64,000 nt of DNA from positions 62,001 to 126,000 of the forward strand of contig JASANH010001724.1 of NCBI GenBank assembly GCA_030248295.1, read 5' to 3'. The notes beneath the pieces are model-generated. The model worked only from the letters and a program-made list of their open reading frames with translations, was not told the origin of the DNA and made no database searches. A program made the translations under genes and the position numbers. Of the stretch, positions 33,030 to 45,692 are shown piece after piece; position 1 is the first letter of the stretch, and each line of letters starts with the position of its first letter. Source of the stretch: Mesodorylaimus sp. YZB2_4 (taxonomy: Eukaryota; Nematoda; Enoplea; Dorylaimida; Dorylaimidae).

Positions 33030-35612
33030 CTAAAGCCAAAATGGGTGCGTATATCTTTGTAAGTCAAGCATTATTCCCCTTGTTTTCGCACATTTTGTGT
33101 ACTGTAGTATTTGATATTTTAAAGTGCCCCTGAAGCCCCAAATACAGCTCAGAATTCGAGACCTCCACAGCATTCCAGAAGCATCAAGGATCCCCATGCC
33201 AGTTGCTTGCTAAATAATTTCAGGGCAATAGAAGAACAAAGATAAAAGACAAAATATTTCTTTGCAAGCAGAGACAAAGGTGGCGTCTTTCTGATCATTT
33301 GTGACCCAATTCCAAACACTCTTCCCGCCGACTTACCTCATGCAATATGCAAGCTTGGCACAAATCAAAGTAATCAGTAAAAATGTGCGTAGCCGGAAAG
33401 AAATGACACCGATGCATGACCTCATTTTGGAGTCGAATACTGAACCGTATTCTGTTACAAATGATCACCGCCACCGCCAGCTGTCAAAGAAATTTAATGA
33501 ACATAAAGATTGGCCAGAAATGCTGCTGGTCAAATCTAAAAGTATCCACCTCAAAACGCGAGTACACGGTAGCTAAAAGCACTTTTATGTGCATATAGCA
33601 GCTAGGAGAATGAAAAAGTGCTTATAAAGATTTTGCGGAAGGTCATACGCACTCAAATATAACTCGTAGGTGGGGAAAGGGTACTCATAGTCCATAAGTA
33701 GGGCACCTCGACCAAGACCAGCCCTCGCTCGGTCAACACAGTTCAATCAATGCCCGTTTTGAATGATGATTGTCCCATCGCCTAGTTAATATGGAAATGG
33801 TAAACTCAGTTCAGTTTACCAATGTATGGATTGAAGTTTATGAGTGCGTTAGGCACCTATCCAATCATTAAAATTTATTGGATAGTTACAGTAGGAAGAA
33901 AAAACGGGAACGAGGCAACGCCGCGAGTGTGGTCTGTTGCTTCAGCCAGTTGGAGGCGAAACAACATCTTTGTCCTCGACGTTTCCGTCGATTCACACGC
34001 GAGCGGATGAAAGTAAGCCTAGGTACACAAAAAGGCAGGGGCGACCAAACGACTTAAGCCAGGGTCGTCGCGGAGCCAGGGTTTTTATGTTTAAAGACGA
34101 ACCGACGACGTCAAGCTGGCACAAATCAGATTTCCTCATCTCGCCTTGACTAGACTCCGCCCTCCTCGATTGCGTCGCCAGCCATGGTTGCAACGTTATC
34201 TCGCAACGCAATGTCGCTACGATGCAGAAATGGCGGTGGCCAGCGACAGGAAAAGACACGGGTTATCTCGACTTGACTAACAGCCACGCGCGTTTACCTC
34301 CTTTTCTTCAGCTTGAAATCTGAGATTTTTTACATCTTGGCTCTCTCTCTCTGCTGCCCCTCTCTTAACTCGAAGCCCCTATTCGCCAAGCGCATAACCC
34401 AAGGCGGAGCATAGAATTTACTTTAGCTCCTTATTGAGTATGTATAATTCTCCTCTTTGCCCGGACCACGTGTTCGATCAGCCGAGATGATTACCATGTA
34501 CACCAGACCTCGTGCTCGGAATAGCCATCAGCTTCGCCGCGTCTCCTTCGACTAGTTAAGAGGTCTTATCCAATTTTGGCAAAGTTAACGTGGCCAACGG
34601 GTGAAAGAGTGCACCCGAGCCAACTTTGACGATTCGACTCATCAGCTACAGGGAAAAAGTTTAGAAGAAAATTGCTCTCGATAAAGACCCAGACCCAGAA
34701 AATTGTCAAAGTAAAAGCGCCAAAAAAGCTGGACCTAATCCAGTGAGAAATTGAAATCGCCTTCAGGTAATGAGCCGATTTGCGCATAGGTCACTTTCTA
34801 TCTCTTTTTTACATTCATGGAAAAAGTAAGAAAATTCATCAAGACCCTCCAATACTGGCTTATCTGAAGCAGCCAGGAGCCGGTCGTTGTGTGCCAATCA
34901 ATTCCAGACGCGGCTCGAGTTCAATTAGCCACAGAGTAATAAGTAATTGGAGACGAAGGCATTACGCATTTCGCAAATGTTTTCATTCTTGCGGCTTGTT
35001 TTTCTAAGCAAGGGGTCATAAGTGATTTAGGCCACTCGTTTGTGGTGTGCCATCCCAGATACAAAGCTAGCTGCGCTGACGATGAGTGCAAAATATTTGC
35101 TAATCTGATTGGACAAATTCCCCTGTATAAAAATGCTAAAAACCTGTAATACGTCCCCTTCACTCACCCTTCAAAAAAATGTTCTTCAATAAAATGGTTG
35201 AACTTTAGAGTGGCCCTGAAAAATACAGTATGCAGTTTTCGAATAAGAATGCTCCAGGTTCAAAGTCGGATCTCACAGCTTTCGACTTTTTCCCCATCTC
35301 TTTAGCTCTAAATTGTTTGAACAAACAGCTAACACCTTCTGCTGCCCTGGCTGCGACAACATACGGAATACACAATGCCTTCCTCTTATGCTGTGTACAC
35401 ACATGGGAAAAAGCAATAATTTCAAACAATAGGAGTTAATGCACATGCGTCAATGAAGGAAAAAGCATACTTTAGGGGAACTTTTTTAATTTTCTGTTTG
35501 TCCTTCGACTAGGTGGAAATTAGGCTTCTGTGTGCGAACCAGGAAAAAGGTTTCGAGGGATTGAGGATATCGAATTTTGAATTTTGAGCGGGAGGTCACG
35601 TAGACTATAACT
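33030..35612. other. Intergenic region upstream of the PUR-like/channel locus
   Basis: No gene recognised. A GC-richer patch at about 33900-34260 could be a promoter or an unrecognised exon. The first exon and start of the PUR-like or channel gene should lie here. Confidence 0.35.
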
Positions 35613-36010
35613 ATGGAAGGAGAAATATTGATTGGACTCTTACCGACACCTATTTCTCCCCAGAAACGAGCTGATGAAGACGAAGATGCGGAGAAAGCGA
35701 GGAAGAGAAATCACAGTGGATAATTCTAAATAATTTTATTTTATCAGCAGATTTTGATGGACTTAAAGACCATTCTTTGACCGCAGTGATGGATCACGAG
35801 AAAAGAATTGGAGAAACCCCAGAGAGCATCAGCCTCCCCTTCGCCCACTTCCTCGGCAATGTGATTCCTTTGCAAGACGTCATTATCTGTAGCCAGTTGG
35901 GAAAAGATACACGTCCGTCTCAAAGCCAGTTGGTCCGTTTCGCCACACCAGTGATGAAAAACGAAAACGATGTGGTAATGACGAACAGGCGCCTTGCTCT
36001 TTACTTGTAA
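35613..36010 (+). CDS. Possible small two-exon gene (about 120 aa), unrecognised
   Basis: An ATG at 35613 opens a frame with a charged stretch (ADEDEDAEKARKRNH), then a possible weak donor near 35717 and a good acceptor (TTTATTTTATCAG ending near 35749). The second open frame runs to the stop at 36008-36010 (ISLPFAHFLGNVIPLQDVII, SQSQLVRFATPVMKNENDVV). Phase fits if the donor is GTGGAT. The charged patch resembles a nuclear localisation signal. I know no family for it, and the weak donor keeps confidence low. Confidence 0.3.
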
Positions 36011-37490
36011 TGTTTCCACAACTTTGTCAGCTTTTTCCGTTTTCCTGGTGTTTCTGGCCTTCTGCTGTTATCTTTTCTAAATCTTGTTAACGCTGCCATC
36101 TATCAAAGACCCAAGCAATTTAAATGCTGTACTGCAAAGCGAGGAAAAAAGAAAAAAGAGGGTAATCGCGTCCTGACGTTACACCCTGTCTGACAGAGAA
36201 ATGCCACCTTACAAAATCTTTATGAAAAGGAAAAATTTGGTCAAGCTTAACTTTTTCAATCCTGCCGTGCTTAGAACACTTGTATTTATGATAATGATAA
36301 AAAAGATATCAGAAAATAATAGATCGCCCATTGACGTTTCTGAACTTGACCTTCAATGGGCTAGTTCTGCGCACTTTGTCAGCTTGGCTGCAAGTACACA
36401 ACGTTAGCAGCCGGAAGCAAACGAGTGAAAACCTTGTTTAAGGTTGCCCACGGTTAACTTGCTTCACACCCTCAAATGTGACCTTTTGCCAATATGGGAC
36501 CATCTTGCATGACGTTGAAGCTCTATCTGGGTTTACTGAAGACTCGATCCAATCAACCAACGGATGCATAAAATCTGGCACCTTTTCCTCATAGATTGAT
36601 TGAGTCCCAATAGGGATGTGCCCGGCGGTTCATTTGCGCCAAAGGAATTTTGTTCAGAGTATATTAAATTTTGAAGTTCCCAAAAACCGAAAGATCCTGC
36701 TTGTGCGATATGGGCCAGAAAAAAACTAATTTGCAAGCAAGCGCCACCAATGACGGCTATTTCGGTATGCCAATGAATGCTTTAAGCTGGAAGTATAGTT
36801 CGATGCGATGCGTCAAATAAGCTTGCGATGCGACGTTTGAGATTTTTTTTACATTGTCCGGTCACCCAAAAGTGTGATCATATATCCCAAGAGTAGATTC
36901 ATACATCTGAAACATTTTTACATTCATTAATCAATCATATCGATCAATGTTGGCAAACTTTTAAAATTTGACCTTGCGAAAACATATGCTTGTGAAAAAG
37001 ACAACATTCGATTGCGGTGGGCTTTTTATGAAGTAATTCATTGGACGCTGTTCTGTCGAGGAGGCAACAGTTTTCGAAGAACTTTGCGCGATGTAGGGGA
37101 CATCCTTCTTCAGTAAATGTGCTTATATAAGACCTCGTGTCTTATAGAAGAGGATTTATTAGTCAGCCGCACCGAGTACGCACACGCATACCACTGATTA
37201 GGGAAACGAGCGTCAACCCAAGAGCAATAGTGCACCAGCACAGAACAAACAAGTAACAGACAACAGACAAAGGGAGACCAGTTCCACACACAGCAATCAC
37301 CAACTATCACCAGACAGGCCTAACATCAGACTAGGTCACACTCATTTGCATAACTTGATCTTCATCCCCCCTTACACTTAGGTCAGTTAAGGTAAGTTGA
37401 GTTTCATATTCAGGTCTGAGACGTATGGGTGCTGAGAGCACCTTAAAAAAAGAATGTCGTCACCACAGTTTTTTGTTATGGGTTAGGTAC
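36011..37490. other. Intergenic region with one short dispersed repeat
   Basis: Positions 36795-36840 (around GCGATGCGTCAAATAAGCTTGC) reappear as the reverse complement at about 50355-50395 in the Patched-related gene. A region at 37130-37330 rich in CA/AC words lies behind the Ty3/gypsy remnant and could be the trace of its 3' part, but no LTR can be shown. Confidence 0.35.
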
Positions 37491-37494
37491 ATCG

Positions 37495-39010
37495 ATCTTA
37501 CTTATGCGAGGAAAAAAAATCGATGGAACACTTGCTCGAGATGATAACAATGCGTTGGTATATCTGGACTAAAAATAATTATGTCATCAATATAAGCCAT
37601 GCATACCTGCCATGTTAACCCATTGAGGACCATTGCCACGAGACGTCGAAAACAGGCTGGTCCATTGATGAAACCATAGGGCATGGTCTTGCATTGAAAT
37701 AAACCAAATCGCGTGCAGAAAGCAGTCTTTTGAGCTGTTTCCGGATCGAGTGCGATTTGATGGTATCCACTAGCAGCATCCAGCGAAGAAAAGATTGTCG
37801 ATCCTTTGAGCGTATCGAGAACGTCACAAATGTTCAACAACGGATACATATCTTGCGTAGTTTCTTGAGCTCACGATAGTCGATACAAAACCTGGTTAAG
37901 CCGTCTTCCTTGCGGACCATGACGATTGTACTAGCATAGTCACTGTAGGATGGCTCGATTTTCTCCAACTCGAGATACGTTTCCAAAAATTCTTTGAGAA
38001 CAGAGATCATTGGTGGTGCAGCTCGCCGATGAGGTTGTTTAGCAGGTGGATGCACACCAGTATTGATTCAATGTTGCACCAAATCAGTTGTGGCTAGCTA
38101 GATGTGCGTCGTGGAAAGCGAACACATCAGCATTAGCTTCGATTGTGCGTCGCAGCAGTGCTTGTTCTTCGTCGGTCCACAGTGGCTTTGTGAAATCACC
38201 GATTTTGGCTCGTTCCATAACAGGGACGTGAGCAGTGTGTTTCTTTGGACCAACTGTGTGAGGGCCAGGGACTGGTCGTTTGTTCACCGCGTAGGCACTT
38301 GAATTCGTACTGGTTGAACTTTTCTTAGGAACTAAAAGTCTGTTAATAAGGGCAACAGAATCAGAACTTACTGCGCGATAGACGAATGGATCGGCTGCAA
38401 ATACATTCATAATGGCTACCTTGAGCTCACGTGGTTCGCTGGCCAAATTGAAAACCAGCACTTTGAATTTCGAAGGTGTTTGGCTAGGGTCCCACTTGCC
38501 TCGTGGGATAACGATTTCCCAATTGGACCAGCTATCGGTCGTTTGTTCCGTTAAGCATAGCTGAGGTTGATGTGGCGCATTGAAATTGATCGTTGATTCG
38601 ACCAACATTCGATGTCTGGGTGGGACGATGATCGTATTGACTGTGACTAAGCCAATCGGAGCCGCAGCCCCATGCAAAGCCAATGGATTTTGATACCTTT
38701 TAATGGGCTACATTGTACTTGACTGGCTGCGTGTGGTGGCAAATGGTTGCTCCGTACCGATCAGAAATATCTTGGCCCACCAACATAGGGAGCAAACCCT
38801 CAGGGTCATACAGGACCACTACTTCGTGCGCTGTTGTGACTGTAACGAGCGTGAGATAGACGAATCGAGTACCCATGATTCGTGGGCTATAATTGTCGAC
38901 AGTTCGTATTTTGAATTGACATGGCTCACACTCACCGTTCCAGTCTGGTCGTATGCGTTTGTATGCGTATGTCCCATAATAAAGATATTGGCACCGCAGT
39001 CAAGAATAAA
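37495..39010 (-). mobile_element. Ty3/gypsy retrotransposon remnant (protease to reverse transcriptase)
   Basis: On the minus strand, from about 39005 downward: an aspartic-protease start with FILDCGANIFIMG and later LVGQDISDRYG, a linker segment (38683-38084), then RT with ELEKIEPSYSDYASTIVMVR, RFCIDYRELKKL, FSSLDAASGYHQI, FGLFQCKTMPYGFINGPACF and catalytic AYIDDIIIFS (37850-37502). Frameshifts near 38.69, 38.07 and 37.85 kb separate the blocks. RNase H, integrase and LTRs are not seen. The protease DTGA core reads DCGA. Dead copy, cut at its gag side by a SINE. Confidence 0.8.
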
Positions 39011-39235
39011 TTGCACTCCGCGCGAGGGCGTCCTGGGCTGGACACCGACTTCCTCGGACAATAGCGGGCGGGCTTTTAACCCTGTCGGCGTCAGCGACGG
39101 TTTATGGCTCGCAAACCAACCTCCATCACCAAGGATCGAACCCGGGACGAGTCCAGCCACCCGCTCCGAAGTACTACGAAGAGACGAATGCCGAACCGCT
39201 GCACCACCGCGGCCGCTTAGAAAGATTTTCGATTG
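38995..39235 (-). mobile_element. tRNA-derived SINE, copy inserted beside the retropepsin
   Basis: The minus strand has a full tRNA-like head: GCGGCCGCGGTGGTGCAGCG (A-box region) at 39201-39220 and box B GGGTTCGATCC at 39134-39144. The body follows, but the GGCCGGCTAC tail is cut off. The long variable-arm spacing recalls tRNA-Ser or tRNA-Leu. The insertion ends the Ty3/gypsy frame. Confidence 0.75.
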
Positions 39236-39239
39236 CGCT

Positions 39240-39280
39240 GTATAGTGCTTGGCTATGGATAAAGTATGATGACATGGCTC
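39240..39280 (+). repeat. Tail fragment of the second SINE family
   Basis: GTGCTTGGCTATGGATAAAG followed by TATGATGACATGG matches the tail at 31337-31375. Confidence 0.7.
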
Positions 39281-39639
39281 CCCATGATAAACACAGTACT
39301 TATCATCACGGTGCCATGGTACAAGCAGCGCCCCTTTTAGAGCTTTGCCACACTGCTCACCATGGATCTACTTCACAAGCTGATAAAGAAGTAAAGAAGA
39401 TCCATGCTGCTTATGACTGACTGCAGCCACAACTTCAATTTTTTCAAATAGAAAACGAATATTTCCACTTCGTTTCCACTCCCCACTAATATTTCTCTCG
39501 TCCAACTCCAAAGATTTGCAAAATCTGGAAAGGCAATCTTTCAAACCGTTGCGTTGAAGAGAGCGCAACTAAAAATCGCACTTTGTTTCTAGGTCAAAGA
39601 AAGCTCTCTGAAAAATACTGCGTCATCTCTTCAACTGGT

Positions 39640-39910
39640 CATCAGTGGTCAGTGCCTAATGTACAGGAATTTCAAGAATCCTTCTGGATTTTTGCGTTTT
39701 AAAATACCAAAAACCAGGGTGTTTGAAGCTCAAAATCGAAGCCCAAAACCTGGAAAGCGAGTTTGGAGAGAGCCCTGCGTGAATTCTGGTTAATAAGGTG
39801 GATCCCTTATTATCCAAAATTAAAAAATTTTCAGGACTTCAGGACAACTGATCAGTTGGCCAGACGTCTCTGATATTTTGCGGAAAGATTTCTTTTGCAC
39901 CTAGGAACAA
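39640..39910 (+). repeat. Repeat family A, diverged copy 3
   Basis: Contains the family landmarks TTCAAGAATCCTTCTGGATT, GTTGGCCAGACGTCTCTGAT and TATTTTGCGG near 39675, 39857 and 39876. The 3' part with the SINE-like tail is absent. Confidence 0.6.
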
Positions 39911-40675
39911 TCAACACAACAAAGTTGGACTCCTACGAATGATCGGCACAGGCAAAATTTATAGGCACTCATTATGCGAAGTCTACGCCATGCGGTCAGC
40001 TTTTATCAGAGAATGACTTCTTTTAGACAAAACGCGAGACGGGCTGCTCCCAACATTTTGAGGAAAAATTTATCGTGACCATGAACCTAATCCTTTTGTC
40101 CTCATTCCATTGCGGTCTATCTGGTACGTTGCATCCAAGGACAAAAAGTAATTGTGCCTCCTATGATAAGCTAAGAAACATTGTATGAAGACTTCCGGGA
40201 CACCGTTTAAAGCTGGTTTTTCAGAAACGAGGTTTGCCTGTTTTATCTTTAGTTGAGGTCTTCATAGTTTGTTTCGCCCAGGCATCAGCATCAGGCATCT
40301 TGTATTGTACGATGGGTGCTACACAGCGGCTGTCTTGTTCACTCGTTACCCACGCATTAACCAGAAGGTTCGTTTACTTCCGTAACATTTGCACTCCTCT
40401 CCATTATAGGCGAGTTCATTTGCATTCCAGGCGTCTAACCTTTCCTGTAGTCTATGACCTGCTATCTGTGATGTGCAGTGACGTTAGATAGCACCCTTTC
40501 GAGTCTTTTGCCCTTCTCGCGTTAGCCACGCGTAACATTTCCCAATGTTCCCATAAGCATAAAACAGGTGAGTTTGCTACAAGGTGCCCAGACGTGCTGG
40601 GATGCCTTGTACACGAGCACACATCTGGAAAATACTTCTGCCGTATCGCTACCGACTTACCAAAAAGAACCTAAA
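39911..40675. other. Intergenic, nothing recognised
   Basis: No gene, RNA or known repeat is visible. It probably contains the promoter of the secreted protein starting at 40676. Confidence 0.3.
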
Positions 40676-41525
40676 ATGATTACATGCGGGCCTGTTTGCT
40701 GCGTTTTCTTCTCTTTGTGTGTTCTTGTGAATGGCAACTGTCCAAGCGGCCATGTGGATCAGAAACTGGTATGTTCGCCAGGGGAAGGCATTTCAGACAT
40801 CAAAACCACCCTGAAAGAAGAGGGGTGCGCTGAATTCGAAATTCAATGTCAAAACGCAACAAGCAATTGTAATGAGGTAGGTCATATACTGCTCGTTTTT
40901 TCTTGTATCTTGGTAGCGCGTGTGAAGAAAGGCTCTTGTGCTGACATTCACCAAAAACTTATTGGATCATGCAACTCTTTGTTGCCAGCAACAAGCGAAA
41001 TAATAAGCTTACACTGCATGCTCTACATACTGTACTTCCTATCAAGTGACTGCTGAGACGAATTATAGTGCCTCAGACTTCTTCATATTTGGACCGCGCG
41101 GGTTTTTTGAGCCCTCGCAACCACCCCCGTCCATGCCCTCAATTAGTTGTGTCGAAATGGAAAGAGGTAAAAATTCGTTGCTTGAACTAAATCTAAGAAA
41201 GTAAATTTCACTGCCCAATGATATCATATTTGACGAGATACCCCTCTTGCTGGGCTACATGCACTTTATGGGGTAAATAGACGTCGATCCTATCACAGGG
41301 GTAATCATTAACAGAAGGTGCGGCTACTGCATGCATAACGCGGTACCATGACACTGGTGACTTGTCGAGCCTGTTGAAGTAAAGGACTACGCAGTCAATT
41401 ACGGTATATTCCTCTTATAGACTTGCACCTGGGCTACCAAGTGCGTGGATGGCGAACGCGAGCTTTACGTCCGCGGGCTTCGAGCAGTATCCGATAGCGT
41501 ATCGAATAGTCAAAAGTATGCCTAA
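40676..41525 (+). CDS. Predicted secreted cysteine-rich protein, 2 exons (101 aa)
   Basis: Exons 40676-40876 and 41421-41525 join in phase 0 (donor GTAGGT, acceptor CTCTTATAG). The product begins with a signal peptide (MITCGPVCCVFFSLCVLVNG). A mature chain of about 80 residues follows, with seven cysteines (NCPSG, LVCSPG, EEGCAEF, IQCQN, SNCNE, TCTW, TKCVDG) and one NAT glycosylation site. An extra exon within the 544-base intron cannot be excluded. The pattern recalls small secreted nematode-type Cys domains, but I do not recognise the family and infer no function beyond secretion. Confidence 0.5.
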
Positions 41526-43060
41526 AAAATTACCTGACGACAAAGTCGCTTAACTTTTCGCCTAGGTTTTTTTTCCTTTGTTGTTTCACGGGAAACTCAT
41601 CTCGCGAATCAGAGTGGCGGGAGTCGAGAGAATCGTGTGCCAATTGTGAAAAAATTATTATTAGACAAATTCAGCCAACAAATGGGTAAGTAAGACAAAG
41701 AAAAACTTTTTACGGCGTTTTTGAACGCGCTGTTGAAACTCAAAAAGCAGCGGGGTAGACACCGGATCGGGGGGGGGGGGGGGGGTGAACCCGACCCAAA
41801 AGCCCCTGACCCGAAATTCCGGGTCGTTTTGCCCCGAATAAGCAGCTGAGGCTCCCTGAGATAAAAACTTTTCACAATGCCTTAAAACATGCGGTGACAT
41901 AGGTGTGAAGGTGACTGTGTGCAACATATTTCAATGGAGACACCCCATTGTATGCACCCAAATTTTCATCTTTTGTTATTCCCTTAAAATCCTCAGTAAA
42001 TCCTTACGAAGCAGCGTTCACATAATACTGGCAAATAATTTTAAAAAACCTAAGTCGGTCAAAAACCGACTAGGATCTCTCTGTACGCTAGTATTTTACA
42101 AAATCCAATTAATTAGAGTGAAAGGCGAGAATAATACTACTTGCATAACTTTTAGGAATACATGAATACAGTATATATATGCCGTATGAACCTACTCTAG
42201 ATTAGGCATTTAGTCTTCACAAAAGACACCCTCCCAAAGCCATTCATCTCCTGTTAAAACCTTTGCTACTGATAGAGGAAAGCACAGAATAAATGCTAGG
42301 CTTTTCCAGACAGGTATACCCAGCAATTGACTTCTTCATATTCATGAATCAAGTGTGACTACTTCTACCTGTTGGAGCAGTTGGAAATTATAGAGTCACC
42401 TTCTCAGACTATGGCTAATCCTACCCATTCATCAGTTGCCGAAAAGGTTCATTAGAACATTACTGACAGCTCGGTCATACTCGCGTCTTACAATTAGTCT
42501 GACATTCTCGGAAGTTACGCAGAGTGAAAACATGGGAATGCAAGGCTTTATGCATATTTGCACAGGCTTGTGTTTCCACGTTTTTATTCTTGCGGAATTT
42601 GCTCATGCATACAAATGCAGAAGCAAATTCTGCAAGTTCTGGAGACCTAAGAACCGGGTTTTTTGTAGCTGCTAACGGCAGAAACTTGCAAAATTGCTGT
42701 ATTTTTGACCGGTTAGACCCGATCTTAGACCGGTTAGACCAGAAAAATGACCCGACGACCCGAAAGTGTCCACTCTAAGGTAATTTGTGAAATAGAAGAA
42801 TCTAAATCATAAGATACAATTTTACCACCAGCTTTTTAAAACCTGTGCTCTTAAGAGGAAGAGCATAACTTTGCGCTTCCTTGTCATTCTTTTTGTTTGT
42901 GCTATCACCATAAAATCTTATCAGTATGGCCAATGGCTCAATGTCATCATAGGGGCCTCATACTTCTGCTCAAGAATATCTGCGCCAGAACTGTTCGATA
43001 TGCTGTGGAGCTGATCATTCGGTCGAATCCCTTTTATAAATCCCACATCTTTGCTGTAAA
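41526..43060. other. Intergenic with GACCCG word clusters, no gene seen
   Basis: A 17-base G run at 41769-41785 is followed by CCCGACCCAAAAGC and GACCCGAAATTCCGGGTCG words. Another cluster (GACCGGTTAGACC twice, then GACCCGACGACCCG) lies at about 42706-42765. Otherwise no supported feature. Confidence 0.5.
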
Positions 43061-43114
43061 CATGACAAGTGGAGGGATTCATACAGTGCTTTTTCCAGAA
43101 GCTTACCACTTGTC

Positions 43115-43496
43115 GGTCAGGCCTGTACGATCAACGAGATCATTACTTTGTGCCCGCTCGGATCTATGGAATCAAACGTAATCATTGATCCAGCTCTGGC
43201 CGGGCTGCCATGGTTTGCAAATAAGACTGAAACGCCCTGCGACTGTTGCGAAAGTAAATCGGCTTCGAATCATTCGTTTCTTGTGCAAAAATCGTTATCG
43301 TACTTACAATTTTCCACTGACAGCATGTAACGCTTATCAACGTAATTCAACGCTTTTTTCAGGTGACGACAACACAGAGAGTTGCACAATTGGTTGCAAG
43401 GCGTGCAATCCAACAGACGATCGCGGACAGTGTGAACAGGGCGCATTATGGACGTGCAGGGCGTTCGGCACGTCTGGTTTTTGCGGCTGCCAATAA
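43115..43496 (+). CDS. Cysteine-rich, probably secreted protein, last two exons (start unresolved)
   Basis: Exons about 43115-43251 and 43363-43496 join in phase (donor GTAAAT, acceptor TTTTTTCAG). They read TINEIITLCPLGSME, PALAGLPWF, TPCDCCES, then CTIGCKACNP, GQCEQGALWTC and SGFCGCQ before the stop. The two exons give about a dozen cysteines in some 88 residues, as in an extracellular disulfide-knotted protein. The upstream boundary is uncertain: several AG sites are possible and the frame stays open upstream. I found no signal-peptide exon. The GC-x-x-CNP core also occurs in the twin peptides at 55.9 and 61.4 kb. Confidence 0.4.
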
Positions 43497-44284
43497 ATCT
43501 AGTCACTTAATGTTGATCCAAAACGATAGAATCATCGTACTCCAGTCATTCCTACACTTCATATTTCAGGGGATAACTTGAGATAAAAACAAAAAATATA
43601 ATACCGCATCCTGAAACCGTGCGACGCCTGAATTTTTTCCTGGCTGCTTTCATTATACGTATGCATGTGGAGCTGGCGACAATTTTGCAGGATTTAGCAG
43701 TGGTGATTCGCTCGTAGTACGCGAATTTATGTACCATGAGTATCTCACCCGAGAGACTGCCCGTGGTCTAGGAACAGGTGCTGCTGCAGCAGCTGATGGT
43801 GAGAGATTTCATTTTTTGCTCTTCAATCAGGTTAAATCCGAGAAGTCGAACTAGTTATTCTCCAATATAGAAAATGTTTCTGCATCACTGATGGATGAGA
43901 TTCCTTTCACGAACTTCATAACTCGAAGTATTGAATAGTATTGCTGTTTTGCTAAACACTGATTTTGTCGCTTCGACGAAAAGAATGATGATGTACAGTA
44001 CTGCAGGTGTTATAATCGTTGTTTGTGAGAGCGCGACAGCTCTTCTTCGCTCTCGTACCGGCGGGTTCAGGCTGATGTTACAAGCGAGCGGTCCAAGGTC
44101 TTCAATAGCTCAAGACTGGTAGAAAGGCTTAATCCTGCAGAGTATCGATCACTAAGGTCCCGATTCCTCAACAAACCCCTCGGGCGTGTTTGCCGCGCCT
44201 CCCAAGGGTGCGTGCAACTGCTCTGTGCAATGATACACTAGCCTGGCTGCTGGTCGAATGCACCCGGTCCTAAGGTGCCTACGC

Positions 44285-44450
44285 GGACGAGCAGTTCCAC
44301 AGTCGGTGGCGCAGTAAAGACTTCCGTCAACACCAGAGGATCCTTAACGAAGCACAACAAAGCACGACGATGTCTCAGCCGTCCTAGATCTCACCCACAG
44401 ACAAATCCGCAGGCAGACCAAGTACCTGCCCTGGAGTCAACTCCTGGACT
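44285..44450 (+). repeat. Interspersed repeat family B, copy 1
   Basis: GGCGCAGTAAAGACTTCCG, CACCAGAGGATCCTTAACG and CAGACCAAGTACCTGCCC match, in the same order, the segment at 50640-50765. The sequence continues to about 44800 without a partner in this window. Confidence 0.6.
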
Positions 44451-44837
44451 CTTCCAGTATGAACCAAAGGAAACGACGACCGCAGAGGCCCTTCGAGAGT
44501 ATGCTAATCGAAGTCCCTGGCGGGCGCCTGGCCTGCCCCACAGTTCTGCCAATGGGGTGGACAACACAAGGGGTGGCTCCCCACAAATTCAGAACAGAAC
44601 AGATGGAACCGAATCGAGCGAAAACAAGCAAGGGAGAGCCCCGATCTTTCCAGGCGGCCTGCTCTTATACCGCCTTGGCTCCTCCTCATCGAGCCAACTG
44701 CACAAGGCACACCTTCAAGAACTCCAGGCGCCCCCAAGCGGCAATGGTCACAACACAGGTACGGATGTCTGTACATGGGCAGGAGTGCTCATTCTTGAGT
44801 GCGCAAGGTAGCACTGCACTGGTTTTTCCGCCATGAC

Positions 44838-44995
44838 GCAAGCATCGAGATTGATTGATTACCACAGCTCGAGATTGACTGATCACCAGCTGGTAATCAA
44901 TCGATCTCGATTAAATATTGATTCAGTGATTCAGCGATAATTGGTAAGCGGACTCGATTGGATCTTAATCGATCACACTGATCAGATGATAAAAA
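44838..44995 (+). repeat. Locally reiterated GATTGATTACC-type words
   Basis: GATTGATTACCA, GATTGACTGATCACC, GGTAATCAATCGATC and GATTCAGTGATTCAG recur in both orientations over 150 bases. A similar ATCAAT/GATCAAT cluster follows the next gene at 47085-47205. Confidence 0.6.
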
Positions 44996-45692
44996 TGGTG
45001 GTTCTCAACTACTGGTCAAATTTTAGTAGAAAATTAGAAGAAGCTTATAATCTCCTCCCTTCCAGCTACTTCACGCTGTCTGTCAGTTGTTAAAAATGAT
45101 GCAAATCTGTAGGTACAGACTATCATATCATCTATATCATGTAGTTTCGTAAATATCATTTAGTTCCCCCTTTTAGTTGTGTGATAGGACCCATTTCGGC
45201 TAATAAATTCCACTCTTAAATATTTTCCTGGTGGTCGAATACGCCAGTGAGTCCGCAAGCTTCTCAGCCGATCTGTGAATTTGTGGCTTCTTGACATGAC
45301 ATGGTGTAAATACGGATCTTCCCCCAACTATTCCTTTTGCATTCTATGAAAGCAATGCCTACTTTACATAGAATCCACAAATATTTTTTCTTATCTATGA
45401 ATACATGTTGTAGTCGTGCATGTACATGTATGCGCCCCAGCAAAAATAAATATAGACGAAATTGAGTTTGAGCATAAGCGATCTCAAAATTAAAGCCATG
45501 CCGGCCTTCCTTTTAATCTACAAAATGAATTTACTCCGTGACTTTGTGCTGCCACTTTGCGACGTTGACTCGCCTTTCAAACTAATATTCACATACTTTT
45601 TCATCATTTTGCTGCTATTATGAAAACCTTCACCTTTTCCTGCCTCAATTTCATTCCGTTAAGCAGCGCGTCAGCTTCTTTGTCGAGCCCCA

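Larger units (their letters stand above)
43497..45692. other. Intergenic with repeats, no gene seen
   Basis: Includes repeat family B (44285-44450) and a cluster of GATTGATTAC/CGATTGA words (44838-44990). The open frames at 44.3-44.8 kb come from the repeat and show no domain. Confidence 0.4.

Noticed and set aside
38703-39245. 180-codon plus-strand frame across the SINE and retropepsin region
   Set aside because: It runs antisense through a Ty3/gypsy remnant and a SINE; the translated sequence is repeat-derived.
44275-44836. Overlapping frames of 178 and 125 codons on the plus strand
   Set aside because: Low-complexity translations in several frames, partly made of repeat family B, with no domain.
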